From: RZYY01 sp036794825
GTDB lineage: Bacteria; Bacteroidota; Bacteroidia; Bacteroidales; 4484-276
Assembly (NCBI GenBank): GCA_036794825.1
Contig: DAIRGA010000002.1
Span: 1 to 64,000 of the forward strand
Direction of reading: 5' to 3'
Length of the DNA: 64,000 bases
The notes beneath the pieces were generated by a model, which saw only the letters and a program-made list of their open reading frames with translations, had not been told where the DNA came from and did no database searches. Shown here one piece after another: positions 10,001-19,774 of this stretch. Every line of letters begins with the position of its first letter. Position 1 is the stretch's first letter. The translations under genes were made by a program, and so were the position numbers.

Positions 10001-10625
10001 ATTCTCAGGTTCCGCATTCCTTAAAGTCGCCGCCACAAATTTATGCGGGCAGAGTCAATTTTCAGAAGAGCTTGAAATTTCAGTGATGCCATTGCCTGCT
10101 GCCGCCGGAGCAATAAATGGCGATAATCAGGTGTGCCAGGATGACGTGAACATCTACGAAATGCCTGTAATTGCTGATGCAACTGGTTATGAGTGGATCT
10201 TAACCCCAGTGAACGCCGGAACCATTATCATTACCGATAACCAGTGCCAGATCACCTGGAGCAGCACTTATCAGGGAACAGCATCGCTAAAAGCCAGAGG
10301 TACAAACACCTGCGGAAACGGCAACTGGTCGCCGGATTTTACTATTCTAGTCGAAAACTGTACAGGGATTGGAAATATCTCTGAGAACGACATAAAAATC
10401 TATCCTAATCCTGCTAAAGGATTGCTCCACATCCAAACCGGTTTGGATACAGATGAACCTGTCCGGGTTGTTATCACCAGCCTGTCCGGAAGTGATGTTT
10501 TGGATAAATCTGCCGCTGGAAATCAATTCAGCATCGAATTGAAAAATATTCCCGCCGGCATCTATTATCTGAAACTTGAGCAAAGGCAAAGCTGGATGAT
10601 TAAAAAAATAACCATCCTTCAGTAA
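7044..10625 (+). CDS. Secreted M14 zinc carboxypeptidase, multidomain, T9SS cargo
   Basis: A 1193-aa exported metallopeptidase. Signal peptide about 1-20. The M14 domain (about 90-360) has zinc ligands H156 and E159 in GGIHGDE and H258 in SYHSGTEY, substrate-binding NPDGR and DLNRDWGY, and catalytic E329 in GWSLEIS, so it should be active. Next come a carboxypeptidase regulatory-like domain (about 364-450), a discoidin-like region containing GFDLDAVQAL (about 455-585) and a CARDB-like domain with DPGETATFVITL (about 590-695). A GEVED-type domain follows (about 697-840, ending GETEDYTV), then a PKD domain with WDWTFYGG and two PKD-like domains with Trp-x-Leu/Ile-Pro-Val-Asn-Ala-Gly cores. The T9SS type A sorting domain starts at IYPNPAKG (about 1117). 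It is the first of four same-strand secreted genes. Confidence 0.93.
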   Translation: MKNFLLTLLTFLMLSSVFGQGWRKGEMEISVSIQSEEQAQKLYMLNLNGEIFPGHARLYVIPEELEMLKKTGIPFEILIADLNSYYENFWDSKDAYHSYSEIIELADSLVQYFPNICKKIIYGTSLGGRQLACLKISSNVNVNEIKPQVMFDGGIHGDEIGCSENVIRFARDLCLNYGLDPTITNLINTREIWLYLMVNPDGRVNMVRYNNNGVDLNRDWGYMWMGEGSSTGAFSQVESRALRSCMMENNFVVHTSYHSGTEYISCPWSYRAATPPDLSHTLQLAGVYATVSGYSNIPYGQGYSGMYPINGSTKDSNYGLKGSVGWSLEISMEKQPPASQIMLYYNYNRPGMLAMIQYAGYGLKGVITDANTGQPVTASIFVNNFLPCYNDPENGDFHKYLTPGTYNIKVKANGYATTTVNNVVVTANNATEVNISLQPETHQSIYRMVSSYIPNNNPADAGATWNVIGPPDNLFYSLGKSGWIVVDMQQMIFDGAGPDVMVLEGDATPEGYTLYAGSTMDGPWYSMGTGTGTSEFDFANCTISEARYFKILDDGDGTANTSGAGFDLDAVQALSSVTGPYVIMDGFVVNDASGNNNGQLDPGETATFVITLKNVGTENALSINGSLTSSDQYITVLTTTPQAFGNIAINGSATAQFTVSASSSAPAGHTTNLQLEFSGTNVTSQVKIIPVLFPDYCYPTANCSYSDGFTGFSLGTINNMNNGCSNHNGINGYGDFTGMSTELESGSTYTLSWTTGYANQQASLWIDLNSDMIFSDNERLITNFVMANSGTIYTTNFSLPAGVMPGEKRLRIRANWQNSSSDPCANFSYGETEDYTVVFPGSTLTAAFTSNVSQICHGGQVQYYDQSTGNPTSWDWTFYGGTPETSTEQNPVVTYLSAGFYYVSLTVTNGTNSNTTQMPWVIVYGDTETPAIPSGDTDLCQNNPNTTYNVTSAPGYATGWVWEIQPVNAGVLTVFGPYVEVNWDEAFSGSAFLKVAATNLCGQSQFSEELEISVMPLPAAAGAINGDNQVCQDDVNIYEMPVIADATGYEWILTPVNAGTIIITDNQCQITWSSTYQGTASLKARGTNTCGNGNWSPDFTILVENCTGIGNISENDIKIYPNPAKGLLHIQTGLDTDEPVRVVITSLSGSDVLDKSAAGNQFSIELKNIPAGIYYLKLEQRQSWMIKKITILQ

Positions 10626-10725
10626 ACTATTGCACTGAACAACAGTCTGATTCCAAACTCTGTTTTCAGCCTGTAATTACTTCAATCCACATGAATCTCA
10701 TTCACTTAATATTTTATTCTCAGAC

Positions 10726-13680
10726 ATGAAAAAGTTCTTTGTTTTATTTTTAATGTTAACATGCTCGTTAACAATCTTTTCGCAGCAGAAAGTGATTATC
10801 CGATTCACCAACCCCGATCCGGTGATCGTGAAGCATTTTGCAGCCAACAATTACGACATCGCAGCTTACAGCCCGGGAGTATTTCTCGATCTTGTGGTTA
10901 CTGAGGATGTTTACCAGCAATTGCTTTCACAAGGATATCAGGCTGAAATTATGCAGACTGAAGCTGAAATGAGGGCTAACCTGATGGGCGATGGCGACAT
11001 CCCCGGCTACAGGAGCTACCAGCAGTCGCTGGCCGAACTGCAACAGATGCAGGCCAATTACCCTAACATTTGTAAACTTTATGATCTTGGCGATAGTCAG
11101 GGAAAAATATACTACAACCAGGGCAAGCAGAATTATGTGAATTACCAGCACGATATCTGGGCTTTAAAGGTTTCGGACAATGTGGAGCAGGATGAAGATG
11201 AACCGGCAATTTTTTACATGGGTGCTCATCATGCCCGCGAGCCGCTGAGTACCGAAGTTGCATTTTATGTTCTGAACCATATTCTGAACAATTACGGAAC
11301 CGATCCTTCAATTACTGCTAATGTCAACTCAAAAGAAATTTGGTTTATCCCCATTGTCAATCCTGACGGACAAAAAATTGTTCTGGACCAGATAGATGTA
11401 AACTGGCGTAAGAATATCCGCGACAACGACAACAATAACCAGATTACCTTTTCGGGGGGCTGGAGCTATCCTGACGGCGTTGATCCCAACCGTAATTATG
11501 GATGGGAATTTGGCGGTGAAGGCGCCAGTTCTGACCCGGGCGAACTGACCTATCATGGTCCATCTGCTTTTTCGGAGTCCGAAACTGCCGCAATGCGCGA
11601 TTTGCTTGCCGCAAGACATTTCGTAGCAGGAATTAGCTATCATACTTACAGCGAACTTGTACTCTGGCCTTACGGCTATACCACAGGTGCAACTACTCCC
11701 GATAATACAGCGGTTGCGGCCTTGGGCACGGCAATGGGCAATTCGATACCAAAATTGGGAGGAGGCACTTATACTCCGCAGCCCTCCTGGGCGCTTTATC
11801 CTGCCTCAGGAATAACTGATGATTACGCTTATGGCAAGCATGGAATTTTTAGCTATTGCATCGAACTTGCTACCCAGTTTATCCCTCCGGCAAGCCAGGT
11901 AATTCCGATCTGCCAGGCCAACCTGCAGGCTGCGCTCATTCTGCTAAACCGGGTGAACACTTCCACGCTCACCGGGCTGGTTACAAATGCCAGCACCGGA
12001 CAACCGGTTGTTGCTGAAGTTTATGTTCAGGGCATAGATAACACCGGATTGCATCGGGAACCTTACAAGAGCAATGAATCTTTCGGAAGGTACTACCGCA
12101 TGCTGCCCAATGGCAATTATTCGGTCACTTTTTCTGCATTTGGTTACATCTCGCAAACTTTTACCAATGTCAACATTAATAACGCCGGACAAACCATGCT
12201 GGATGTTTCGCTTGTGCCAAGCCAGGTGCTTACTGTGTCGGGAACAGTAACCGACAGCGACACCGGCGAACCGATTGCCGGCGCCTCTGTTCAGGTACTT
12301 GGAACACCCATGCCGGTGTATTACACCGACAACAATGGTTATTATTCTATCCCCGAAATTTTTGAGAATACTTATTCTTTTAAAGTTTGGGCATTGAATT
12401 ATTCCACTCTTATCCAGGAGGTTACTATTGACCTTCAAAATAATGTGGCCAACTTTGAACTGACCGAGACCAATGCAGTAAGTTTTGAGGGCGGAGTATT
12501 TCCTGCAGGATGGACTTTCGCCGGTAATGCCAACTGGGCTATTGTGAATACTGCATCCTGGGATGGGCAATATTCCGCAAAATCAGGGAATATTGGAAAC
12601 AGCCAGACCTCGCAGATGATCTACACCATGACCGCTGCCAATGCAGGCACAATCTCTTTCTATCGCAAAGTTTCTTCTGAGGCAAATTATGACTATCTGA
12701 AATTTTATATTAATAACCAAATGGTAGGGCAATGGTCGGGCGAGGTGAACTGGTCAGAAGTTTCTTTTCCGGTTAGCGCTGGCGCCAATACTTTCAAATG
12801 GGTTTATGAGAAAGATGTTTTTGTTGTTTCAGGATCTGACTGTGCCTGGGTTGATTTTATCATCTTCCCGCCATCGCCGGCTGTAAATGCCAATGCTGGG
12901 CCAAATGCCCAGATCTGCGCTAACCAGACACATCAGTGCCAGGGAAGTGCAACACTTTATAATTCGGTGCTTTGGACAACCTCAGGAAACGGTCAATTTT
13001 CCAACCCTTCTTCATTAACACCGATTTACACACCCGGCTCAACCGACATCAGCACAGGCACCGTCATCCTTACTTTGACAGCCTACGGTACGGGCGGAAC
13101 ATCAGATAGTGACCAATTGACACTGACCATCAATCCCTTGCCGGCCCAAGGCACCCAAATCTCCGGAATTGGCATAATTTGCGCCGGAGGTAGCGAAATC
13201 TATACCTGTGAAACTATAGCTAATGCAGCCAGTTACGAATGGAGCCTTGAACCCATGGAAGCCGGTACAATTGTTTTGCAGGACAACACGGAAATCACAG
13301 TTGAGTGGGCTGAGAATTATTTTGGCGATGCTTTGATTAAAGTCCGGGGAGCAAACAGTTGTGGGTATGGTGAATATTCATCAGGATACACTGTTTCAGT
13401 GCTTGATTGCACAGGAATAGACGAGATCAGTGCCGGCAGTTTTATGATTTACCCAAACCCGGCTTCAGGTCAGATCAATATTTATCCTGCAAATCAGACT
13501 GCCGGACAAATTGCAATTAAGATTCTTAATGCCAAAGGAACCATCATTTTTGAAGATGATGCTGTGCCAAATCAGCTTGAAATTTCAATCAATCTCAAAG
13601 GCGCCTCGCCGGGAGTTTATTTTGTGGTTCTCAATGATGGCCTGAAATCAACAGTAAAAAAGCTGGTCATTAATCAGTAA
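10726..13680 (+). CDS. Second secreted M14 zinc carboxypeptidase, T9SS cargo
   Basis: A 984-aa exported metallopeptidase of a different M14 subgroup from its upstream neighbour. Signal peptide about 1-19. The catalytic domain (about 105-405) has zinc ligands H169 and E172 in GAHHAREPLS and H306 in ISYHTYSE, Arg/Asn substrate residues in DPNRNYGWEF, and catalytic E380 in YCIELATQF. Two carboxypeptidase regulatory-like domains follow (about 414-500 and 503-580; GEPIAGASVQVLG in the second). After them come a beta-sandwich region with FPAGWTFAGNANW (about 585-720), two PKD-like domains, and a T9SS sorting domain from MIYPNPASG (about 906). It lies 100 bp behind the first M14 gene, so the two probably act together on peptides outside the cell. 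Start and length fit the family. Confidence 0.93.
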   Translation: MKKFFVLFLMLTCSLTIFSQQKVIIRFTNPDPVIVKHFAANNYDIAAYSPGVFLDLVVTEDVYQQLLSQGYQAEIMQTEAEMRANLMGDGDIPGYRSYQQSLAELQQMQANYPNICKLYDLGDSQGKIYYNQGKQNYVNYQHDIWALKVSDNVEQDEDEPAIFYMGAHHAREPLSTEVAFYVLNHILNNYGTDPSITANVNSKEIWFIPIVNPDGQKIVLDQIDVNWRKNIRDNDNNNQITFSGGWSYPDGVDPNRNYGWEFGGEGASSDPGELTYHGPSAFSESETAAMRDLLAARHFVAGISYHTYSELVLWPYGYTTGATTPDNTAVAALGTAMGNSIPKLGGGTYTPQPSWALYPASGITDDYAYGKHGIFSYCIELATQFIPPASQVIPICQANLQAALILLNRVNTSTLTGLVTNASTGQPVVAEVYVQGIDNTGLHREPYKSNESFGRYYRMLPNGNYSVTFSAFGYISQTFTNVNINNAGQTMLDVSLVPSQVLTVSGTVTDSDTGEPIAGASVQVLGTPMPVYYTDNNGYYSIPEIFENTYSFKVWALNYSTLIQEVTIDLQNNVANFELTETNAVSFEGGVFPAGWTFAGNANWAIVNTASWDGQYSAKSGNIGNSQTSQMIYTMTAANAGTISFYRKVSSEANYDYLKFYINNQMVGQWSGEVNWSEVSFPVSAGANTFKWVYEKDVFVVSGSDCAWVDFIIFPPSPAVNANAGPNAQICANQTHQCQGSATLYNSVLWTTSGNGQFSNPSSLTPIYTPGSTDISTGTVILTLTAYGTGGTSDSDQLTLTINPLPAQGTQISGIGIICAGGSEIYTCETIANAASYEWSLEPMEAGTIVLQDNTEITVEWAENYFGDALIKVRGANSCGYGEYSSGYTVSVLDCTGIDEISAGSFMIYPNPASGQINIYPANQTAGQIAIKILNAKGTIIFEDDAVPNQLEISINLKGASPGVYFVVLNDGLKSTVKKLVINQ

Positions 13681-13795
13681 TAGCACCTAAAATTCAGCAA
13701 AAAAAGCCGTAACGTGCTGAATGTTAAAATTTAATCCTACTTTCGCAAACTCATTCTAAATAATAAACAATTCATTTTTAAGTAAAATTCCGCAC

Positions 13796-16700
13796 ATGAA
13801 AAAAATCAACTTTCTGGTATTGATCCTGATCATACCATTTGCAACGCTGACCCTGAAGGCTCAGCAAAACACTACTCAGACCACTGAAGATCAAAGAATC
13901 CACAATGGTAAAAAAATGGGCGAGCTCAATCCTTACGAGGTGCTCGATACCCGTATTGACAAAATGAAGTATTGGCGTAAAGCTGCCGAACTTGGACTCA
14001 CACCCGTCGAGCCTTACCATCCTGTACCCATGGGAGATTTCAAAGGAAGCCGGATTAATGCTAAAGGGGTCGTTCGTGACGATTCGCCGGATGTACCGGT
14101 TACCAATGTCAATTCGACACAGAGCGAGAATTCGATCTTTGTTAATCCCAATAATACCGATCACGTTCTTCAATCCAACAACTCTACCCAAAATCCTGTT
14201 GGTCAGTTATATGGCGCCAACTATTTTTTCTCTCTTGATTTTGGACAAACCTGGGGAGGATCGGTTCAGGGCGCCGGCGGAGCCAATTCAGGCGACCCGA
14301 CAACAGCCATCAACCTCAATGGCCGTCAGTTTGTAGGTTATATCCACAGCAATGGCGGACAAGGAGTTTCTTATTCTGACAACGGAACCTCATGGACTCC
14401 GGTTTTGTGCGCCAATGCAAGCGGTGGAGGCCTCCTCGACAAAAACCACATGTGGATTGATAACAGCCCGACCAGCCCGTATGTGGGTAATTTGTATAAT
14501 GCCTGGACTGATTTTTATGGTCCAAACGATACCGATATTGAAATTATGAGATCCACCAATGCCGGTGTAAGTTGGACAGGCAAACAAAACATCAGTTCGG
14601 CCGTCAATGCCGGCAGCCACAACCAGGGAGTTAACATCCAGACTGGTCCGAATGGTGAGGTATATGTCGTGTGGTCAATTTATGATTCATGGCCATCCGA
14701 TGAAAAAGCTCTTGGTTTTGCAAAATCTACCAATGGCGGCGTTACCTACACACCTGCTACAAGAATAATCAACAACACCAGAGGTATACGTACAAGCACA
14801 GTTGGAAAAAATCACCGCGTTAATTCATTTCCCTCCATGGCAGTGGATATCAGCGGAGGCTCATACAACGGAAATATTTACATAGTGTGGTCAAACATCG
14901 GTGTTCCGGGAGTTAACACCGGAACTTCAGCAGATATTTACATGATCCGCTCTGCCGACCAGGGACAAACGTGGTCAACACCGATCAAGGTAAACCAGGA
15001 TCCTACCGGATTGGGCAAAAAGCATTATTTTCCGTGGATAACCTGTGATCCTGAAACCGGAGCGCTCAGCGTGGTTTATTATGATGACAGGAATACCACC
15101 AGTACCAAATGCGAAGTATGGTGCTCCAATTCATTCGACGGCGGCGATACCTGGGAAGATTTTCGCGTAAGCGATGTGGACTTCACTCCAGCGCCAATTG
15201 CCGGACTTGCCGGTGGTTACATGGGCGATTACCTTGGAATTGCAGCACGCGGAGCAAAGGTGTATCCGGTATGGACCGACAACCGTTCAGGCGTTGCCAT
15301 GGCATATGTCTCTTCCTATGAAACCAATAACCTGCCTCGCCCTTCCGACCTCGTTGCAGCGCTTACTTTCGAAACCGGCGCCGTTGAGCTTAACTGGCAG
15401 TTCGAAAATGTTCCTACTTTCCAGTATTTCGTCATTTACCGCGACAATGTAGAAATTGCAACCACAACCAACCTGACTTACACCGACATCCTTCCTGCAT
15501 ACGGTGTTTACAAATTTGTTGTTACAGCCATGCACACCGAAGGTGAATCCTCAGGAGCAAGCGCTTCATTGCAATGGGGTGATGCACACATTGCAGTTAC
15601 CCCGGCTGAGATTATTGAGAATATTCCCTTGCAAAGCACATCAACCCGCTATATTACCATCGAGAATGTCGGCCAGCTGGATTTGGTTTATGAAGTTTCG
15701 GGCTCAACCCAACCAACCCGTGATGCAAAAGACTATTGTATTCCATCAGGAAACTGCTCATGGGGTGATGGTTTAACCGGTTTTTCGATGGGCGACATTA
15801 TGAATATGAACAATGGCTGCAGTAATGGCGCCTATGGCAATTTTACTGCCATGAGCACCGAGGTTCAGATTGGCGAAAGCTACACTGCAAGCATGTCAAC
15901 TGGCTATAGCAACCAGTTTGTAACGATCTGGATTGATTTTAACAAAAATGAAACCTTCGATGCATCGGAAAAGGTGCTTGATGGGTTCAACCTTGCAAAT
16001 GCAAACCAGGTTTACACAACACAAATTACTATCCCTGACGGAGTTGAAAGCGGTGAGGCAAGGATGAGAGTAAAAGCAGAATGGCAGAATGTTCCGGGCG
16101 ACCCTTGCAGCGGGATGTCTTATGGCGAAACCGAAGATTACACCGTGAATGTATCAGGATGGATGTTTGTTACCAGAGAAATAGATACCATTGCACCAGG
16201 CAATACCAAAATCATCGAGGTCAATTTTGATTCCAATGATCTAACCCAAGGCACCTACTATGGTAATGTAAAGGTCGAAAGCAACGACCCTGACAATGCA
16301 ACCGTGAATGTTCCGGTTACCTTGAATGTAGGTGGTGGATTCCCGTTGGCATTAAACGTCAGCGCTAATCCTTCAACTGTCTGTTTAGGTCAGACTTCCC
16401 AGCTCAATGCAAGTGCCACGGGCGGAACCGGAGCATACACTTATCTCTGGACTTCCAATCCAGCCGGATTTACCTCCACGCTGCCCAACCCGGTTGTTAC
16501 TCCCGGAGTTACAACAGTTTATTATGTTGAAGTAAGTGATGGCGAAACAACACTTAACGGTGAAACTACCGTAGTGGTGAATACCGTTCCAACTATGGCT
16601 GCTGCTCCTGCGGGACCCAATTCAGTGTGCGCTGGTACCTATCAGACCTCATTCAATACAGCAGGAGCCAATGGGGCAGTTTCCTATGTTTGGTCATTAA

Positions 16701-17365
16701 TGCCGGCTTCAGCAGGTACAATAACCGGAAACGGCCTCACCGGCACTGTAACCTGGAATGCTTCCTTCCTCGGTATCGCCGAAATTATGGTTACCGGTGT
16801 CAATTCATGTGGAAACGGTACCACCTCACCACTATTACAAGTTACCATAAATGCTCTTCCGGTGGTCAACCTTGGTGAAGATCAGACTATTTGCGCCAAT
16901 ACTTCAACCATCCTCGACGCCGGAAACCCTGGCGCCACCTATCTTTGGTCAACAGGTGCAACTACCCAGACAATCGTGGTTGACTCTACAGGTATTGGAA
17001 TTGGTTCGGCCAACTTCTGGGTGCAGGTAACCGACGCCAATGATTGCTCGGCTACTGATAACATCACCGTCGAATTTAAAGATTGTACAGGTATTTATGA
17101 TGGTTCAGCCACCTGGTCAGTTGATGTGTTCCCCAATCCTTCAACAGGAAAATTCAATATTAACCTTGCTACACAGAACAGAAAACCGGTATCTCTCACT
17201 GTAGTCAATTCTTATGGGGAAAAGGTTTTCATGATGAATGACGTTATGATTTCGTCTTCATTTTCTGTTGATCTGGATTTATCAAGATTTGGCAGCGGCG
17301 TCTATTTTCTGCGGGTGGATGGATCAGACATCAATCTAAGTAAAAAAATTATACTGCAAAAATAG
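13796..17365 (+). CDS. Secreted Asp-box (sialidase-like) propeller protein, T9SS cargo
   Basis: A 1189-aa exported protein. After a signal peptide (about 1-22), a propeller region (about 100-510) carries at least six Asp-box motifs of the SxDxGxTW type: SLDFGQTWGG, YSDNGTSWTP, STNAGVSWTG, STNGGVTYTP, SADQGQTWST and SFDGGDTWED. A fibronectin-III-like domain follows (about 515-605, YRDNVEI), then a GEVED domain (about 645-780), a CARDB/DUF-type beta domain, two or three PKD-like domains and a T9SS sorting domain from VFPNPSTGKF (about 1110). Asp boxes are structural, and the sialidase Arg triad is not evident, so catalysis is not claimed. Its GEVED and PKD-like modules are close relatives of those in the upstream M14 gene, suggesting module exchange within this locus. 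Confidence 0.88.
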   Translation: MKKINFLVLILIIPFATLTLKAQQNTTQTTEDQRIHNGKKMGELNPYEVLDTRIDKMKYWRKAAELGLTPVEPYHPVPMGDFKGSRINAKGVVRDDSPDVPVTNVNSTQSENSIFVNPNNTDHVLQSNNSTQNPVGQLYGANYFFSLDFGQTWGGSVQGAGGANSGDPTTAINLNGRQFVGYIHSNGGQGVSYSDNGTSWTPVLCANASGGGLLDKNHMWIDNSPTSPYVGNLYNAWTDFYGPNDTDIEIMRSTNAGVSWTGKQNISSAVNAGSHNQGVNIQTGPNGEVYVVWSIYDSWPSDEKALGFAKSTNGGVTYTPATRIINNTRGIRTSTVGKNHRVNSFPSMAVDISGGSYNGNIYIVWSNIGVPGVNTGTSADIYMIRSADQGQTWSTPIKVNQDPTGLGKKHYFPWITCDPETGALSVVYYDDRNTTSTKCEVWCSNSFDGGDTWEDFRVSDVDFTPAPIAGLAGGYMGDYLGIAARGAKVYPVWTDNRSGVAMAYVSSYETNNLPRPSDLVAALTFETGAVELNWQFENVPTFQYFVIYRDNVEIATTTNLTYTDILPAYGVYKFVVTAMHTEGESSGASASLQWGDAHIAVTPAEIIENIPLQSTSTRYITIENVGQLDLVYEVSGSTQPTRDAKDYCIPSGNCSWGDGLTGFSMGDIMNMNNGCSNGAYGNFTAMSTEVQIGESYTASMSTGYSNQFVTIWIDFNKNETFDASEKVLDGFNLANANQVYTTQITIPDGVESGEARMRVKAEWQNVPGDPCSGMSYGETEDYTVNVSGWMFVTREIDTIAPGNTKIIEVNFDSNDLTQGTYYGNVKVESNDPDNATVNVPVTLNVGGGFPLALNVSANPSTVCLGQTSQLNASATGGTGAYTYLWTSNPAGFTSTLPNPVVTPGVTTVYYVEVSDGETTLNGETTVVVNTVPTMAAAPAGPNSVCAGTYQTSFNTAGANGAVSYVWSLMPASAGTITGNGLTGTVTWNASFLGIAEIMVTGVNSCGNGTTSPLLQVTINALPVVNLGEDQTICANTSTILDAGNPGATYLWSTGATTQTIVVDSTGIGIGSANFWVQVTDANDCSATDNITVEFKDCTGIYDGSATWSVDVFPNPSTGKFNINLATQNRKPVSLTVVNSYGEKVFMMNDVMISSSFSVDLDLSRFGSGVYFLRVDGSDINLSKKIILQK

Positions 17366-17396
17366 CCTTTTGCTATCTTTTAACCTGATAATTAAG

Positions 17397-17433
17397 CGGT
17401 TGCATTGAGCGTTTTCATTGCAACCGTTTTTTT
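17397..17433 (+). terminator. Rho-independent terminator after the Asp-box protein gene
   Basis: Stem CGGTTGCA (17397-17404) / TGCAACCG (17419-17426) with a short loop, followed by a run of seven T. It lies 31 nt after the stop at 17365. Confidence 0.8.
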
Positions 17434-17551
17434 ATGAGATAGTAAACTACTTAATTTGTAAATTGATTAATTTTGCTCTGCTTATCAAACCAATGTTAAT
17501 TAAGTTGGAGAGTTCATTCATTAAATCGCTAAATATCAAAATGCTACGAAT

Positions 17552-19771
17552 ATGAAGCCCTTAACCATACCAAAGATCTTATTATTATTTCTTTTGTCGT
17601 GTTCACTTTTTGGGAATGTGAGAGGAGAAAAAGCCAGTTCTAAAGAAAAATTTCAGCAGCAGTCTTATCAACTATCGGATGGTGAAGGTGTTTACTGGAA
17701 TATTTCAGGTTATATTTACCTGGGCAGCGGTACATCGGTTCCTTTTGCTGGTGTAACCGTCAGCTTTAGTGGTCTTGGAAGTATTAATACAAACGCCATT
17801 GGATATTATAGCTACGATGTTCCTCATAACTGGAGCGGAACTGTAACTCCTTCCTATTGTGGCACTTCCTTTGGATTCCAACCCGCTCAGCGTGCCTTCA
17901 CCACGGTAAAAAAGCATTTTACACAGCAGAATTTTAATGGCACTCAACTGGAAACTTTCACAATCTCAGGAAGTTTTACCCACAGCCAGACGGGAGCGCC
18001 ACTGGCCAATACATTGGTGAATTTTGCCAATGGCATGAGCGTAACTACTGATGCCATAGGAAGTTACACATTAACGGTTACCCCCTGTTGGCGTGACACA
18101 CTAAGGCCGGTATCCACCGAATGGAACTTCACTCCCGCATACAGGTATTTTGACGGCGTAACCTCTAGTCTTACAGGCCAGGATTTCGGCTACTTACAAA
18201 AATCATTTGGTTTACCTCCGGGCTGGGAATATGTGAATACCGGAACAGTGCATATCATCTCGGTTTTTACATCTTCCAACCCTAATCTTTGTGGGGTTCC
18301 ACTTCAACAAGGCGATTATATTGGTGTATTTTATAAAGGCACAGACGGTCAATTTTACTGTGCGGGAGCAGGGGAATGGACAGGAATAAGCAACACCCCG
18401 GTAATGGTAAATGGTGATGATACCTACACTTCACAAAAGGATGGTTTTTCCTATGGTGAATCAATGAACTGGAGAGTTTTTACATGGACTTCTGATCAAA
18501 AGGAATATGTAGTCTATCCAACCTATCAGACAGGAGGTTACCTTGTGGCTGATAACAAATGGTACAGCGGCGGATTGTCAATAGTTAATGGTGTTAATGC
18601 CTACCATAGCCAGTTAATTGAGATACCATCCGGCTGGAGTGGTATTTCAGGCTATGTTACTCCTGTTGCAAAACCCTCTTATGTCTCCGGAACGCAGGTT
18701 CAGTTTTTAATGTCACCAATTTTAAGCAATCTGGTAATCCTCCAGGGACTTACAACAATGTATTACCCATCGCAGAACATAAACACTCTGGCTTCGTGGA
18801 ATGTAAATTCCGGATATAAAATCAAAGTAAACCAGAATGTTAACCTTAGTTTGCCGGGATGTGCGCTTACCAACAGGTCGCAGGCGCTGCCTGTTAACTG
18901 GAGCATTATGCCGGTGAAGAGTGAGTGCAATGTTTCGGTACAGCAGCTCTTCAGCGCCATCCTGGCCCGGGTCAACATTGTGAAAGAAGTTGCCGGTAAC
19001 AATGTTTTCTGGCCATCAATGGGAATAACTACATTGCAGGTTCTGGAGCCAGGCAAAGCCTACATGGTGTCGCTCACCCAAAGCTCAACGGTAACTTTCC
19101 CGGCCTGTACCAATCAAAAATCAGGTTTTGAAGGTGAAAATGCAATCCAGATCAACAGAACAAGCTGGCCCGATCCTGTCCAATCCCCTTCAAACCATAC
19201 CATCGCCATCCATGTGGATGCGCTAAAAGATTTCTCAGAGGGTGATTACATCGGCGCATTTACGCAGGATGGAATTTGTGCCGGCTTGACGGAGATTTCT
19301 TCATTGTACGAAAACACCGGGATTACCCTTTTCGGAAATGACGTCACCTCCCTGTCAAAAACAGGTTTTGAGCAGAGCGAACCGATAACTTTCCGTCTGT
19401 ACAAATCTGCCACAGGCGAAATCCTCACCCTTTTGGCTGAATTTGACCCCACAATGGTTTCGGCTGATGGAAATTTCATGGACAACGGGCTATCGCTCAT
19501 CACAGGGCTTTATGCCACCACAACCGGAACCGGTGGGATGAATCAGCAAAACCCCCGGATATTCCCCAATCCGGCAACCGGAATCATTAATGTAATTGCT
19601 CCGCCGAGCAGTTACACCATGACCGTTATTGATGTATTGGGGAATGATATTTATAAAGGATACTATACAGGGAACCAACAGATTGATCTCAGCGATTTGC
19701 ATAAAGGGCTCTATGTTGTGAAACTCGAAGGAGATAGCTTTCTTACCACCGAAAAATTGCTATTGAGGTAA
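17552..19771 (+). CDS. Secreted T9SS protein of unknown function with duplicated GDYIG-F module
   Basis: A 739-aa exported protein I do not recognise as an enzyme. Signal peptide about 1-25. Two carboxypeptidase-regulatory-like beta domains (about 50-130 and 133-220) share NTNAIGYYSYDV / TTDAIGSYTLTV repeats. Two divergent copies of another module follow, one with QQGDYIGVFYK (about 230-345) and one with SEGDYIGAFTQDG (about 540-650), flanking a central region with repeated NSGYKIKV / PGKAYMV sequences. The T9SS sorting domain begins at IFPNPATG (about 669). A likely role is surface binding or scaffolding. A TAATTTTG box at 17468-17475 could be its -7 element. The stop lies 3 bp from the convergent ispG stop, leaving no room for a separate terminator. 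Confidence 0.85.
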   Translation: MKPLTIPKILLLFLLSCSLFGNVRGEKASSKEKFQQQSYQLSDGEGVYWNISGYIYLGSGTSVPFAGVTVSFSGLGSINTNAIGYYSYDVPHNWSGTVTPSYCGTSFGFQPAQRAFTTVKKHFTQQNFNGTQLETFTISGSFTHSQTGAPLANTLVNFANGMSVTTDAIGSYTLTVTPCWRDTLRPVSTEWNFTPAYRYFDGVTSSLTGQDFGYLQKSFGLPPGWEYVNTGTVHIISVFTSSNPNLCGVPLQQGDYIGVFYKGTDGQFYCAGAGEWTGISNTPVMVNGDDTYTSQKDGFSYGESMNWRVFTWTSDQKEYVVYPTYQTGGYLVADNKWYSGGLSIVNGVNAYHSQLIEIPSGWSGISGYVTPVAKPSYVSGTQVQFLMSPILSNLVILQGLTTMYYPSQNINTLASWNVNSGYKIKVNQNVNLSLPGCALTNRSQALPVNWSIMPVKSECNVSVQQLFSAILARVNIVKEVAGNNVFWPSMGITTLQVLEPGKAYMVSLTQSSTVTFPACTNQKSGFEGENAIQINRTSWPDPVQSPSNHTIAIHVDALKDFSEGDYIGAFTQDGICAGLTEISSLYENTGITLFGNDVTSLSKTGFEQSEPITFRLYKSATGEILTLLAEFDPTMVSADGNFMDNGLSLITGLYATTTGTGGMNQQNPRIFPNPATGIINVIAPPSSYTMTVIDVLGNDIYKGYYTGNQQIDLSDLHKGLYVVKLEGDSFLTTEKLLLR

Positions 19772-19774
19772 ATT

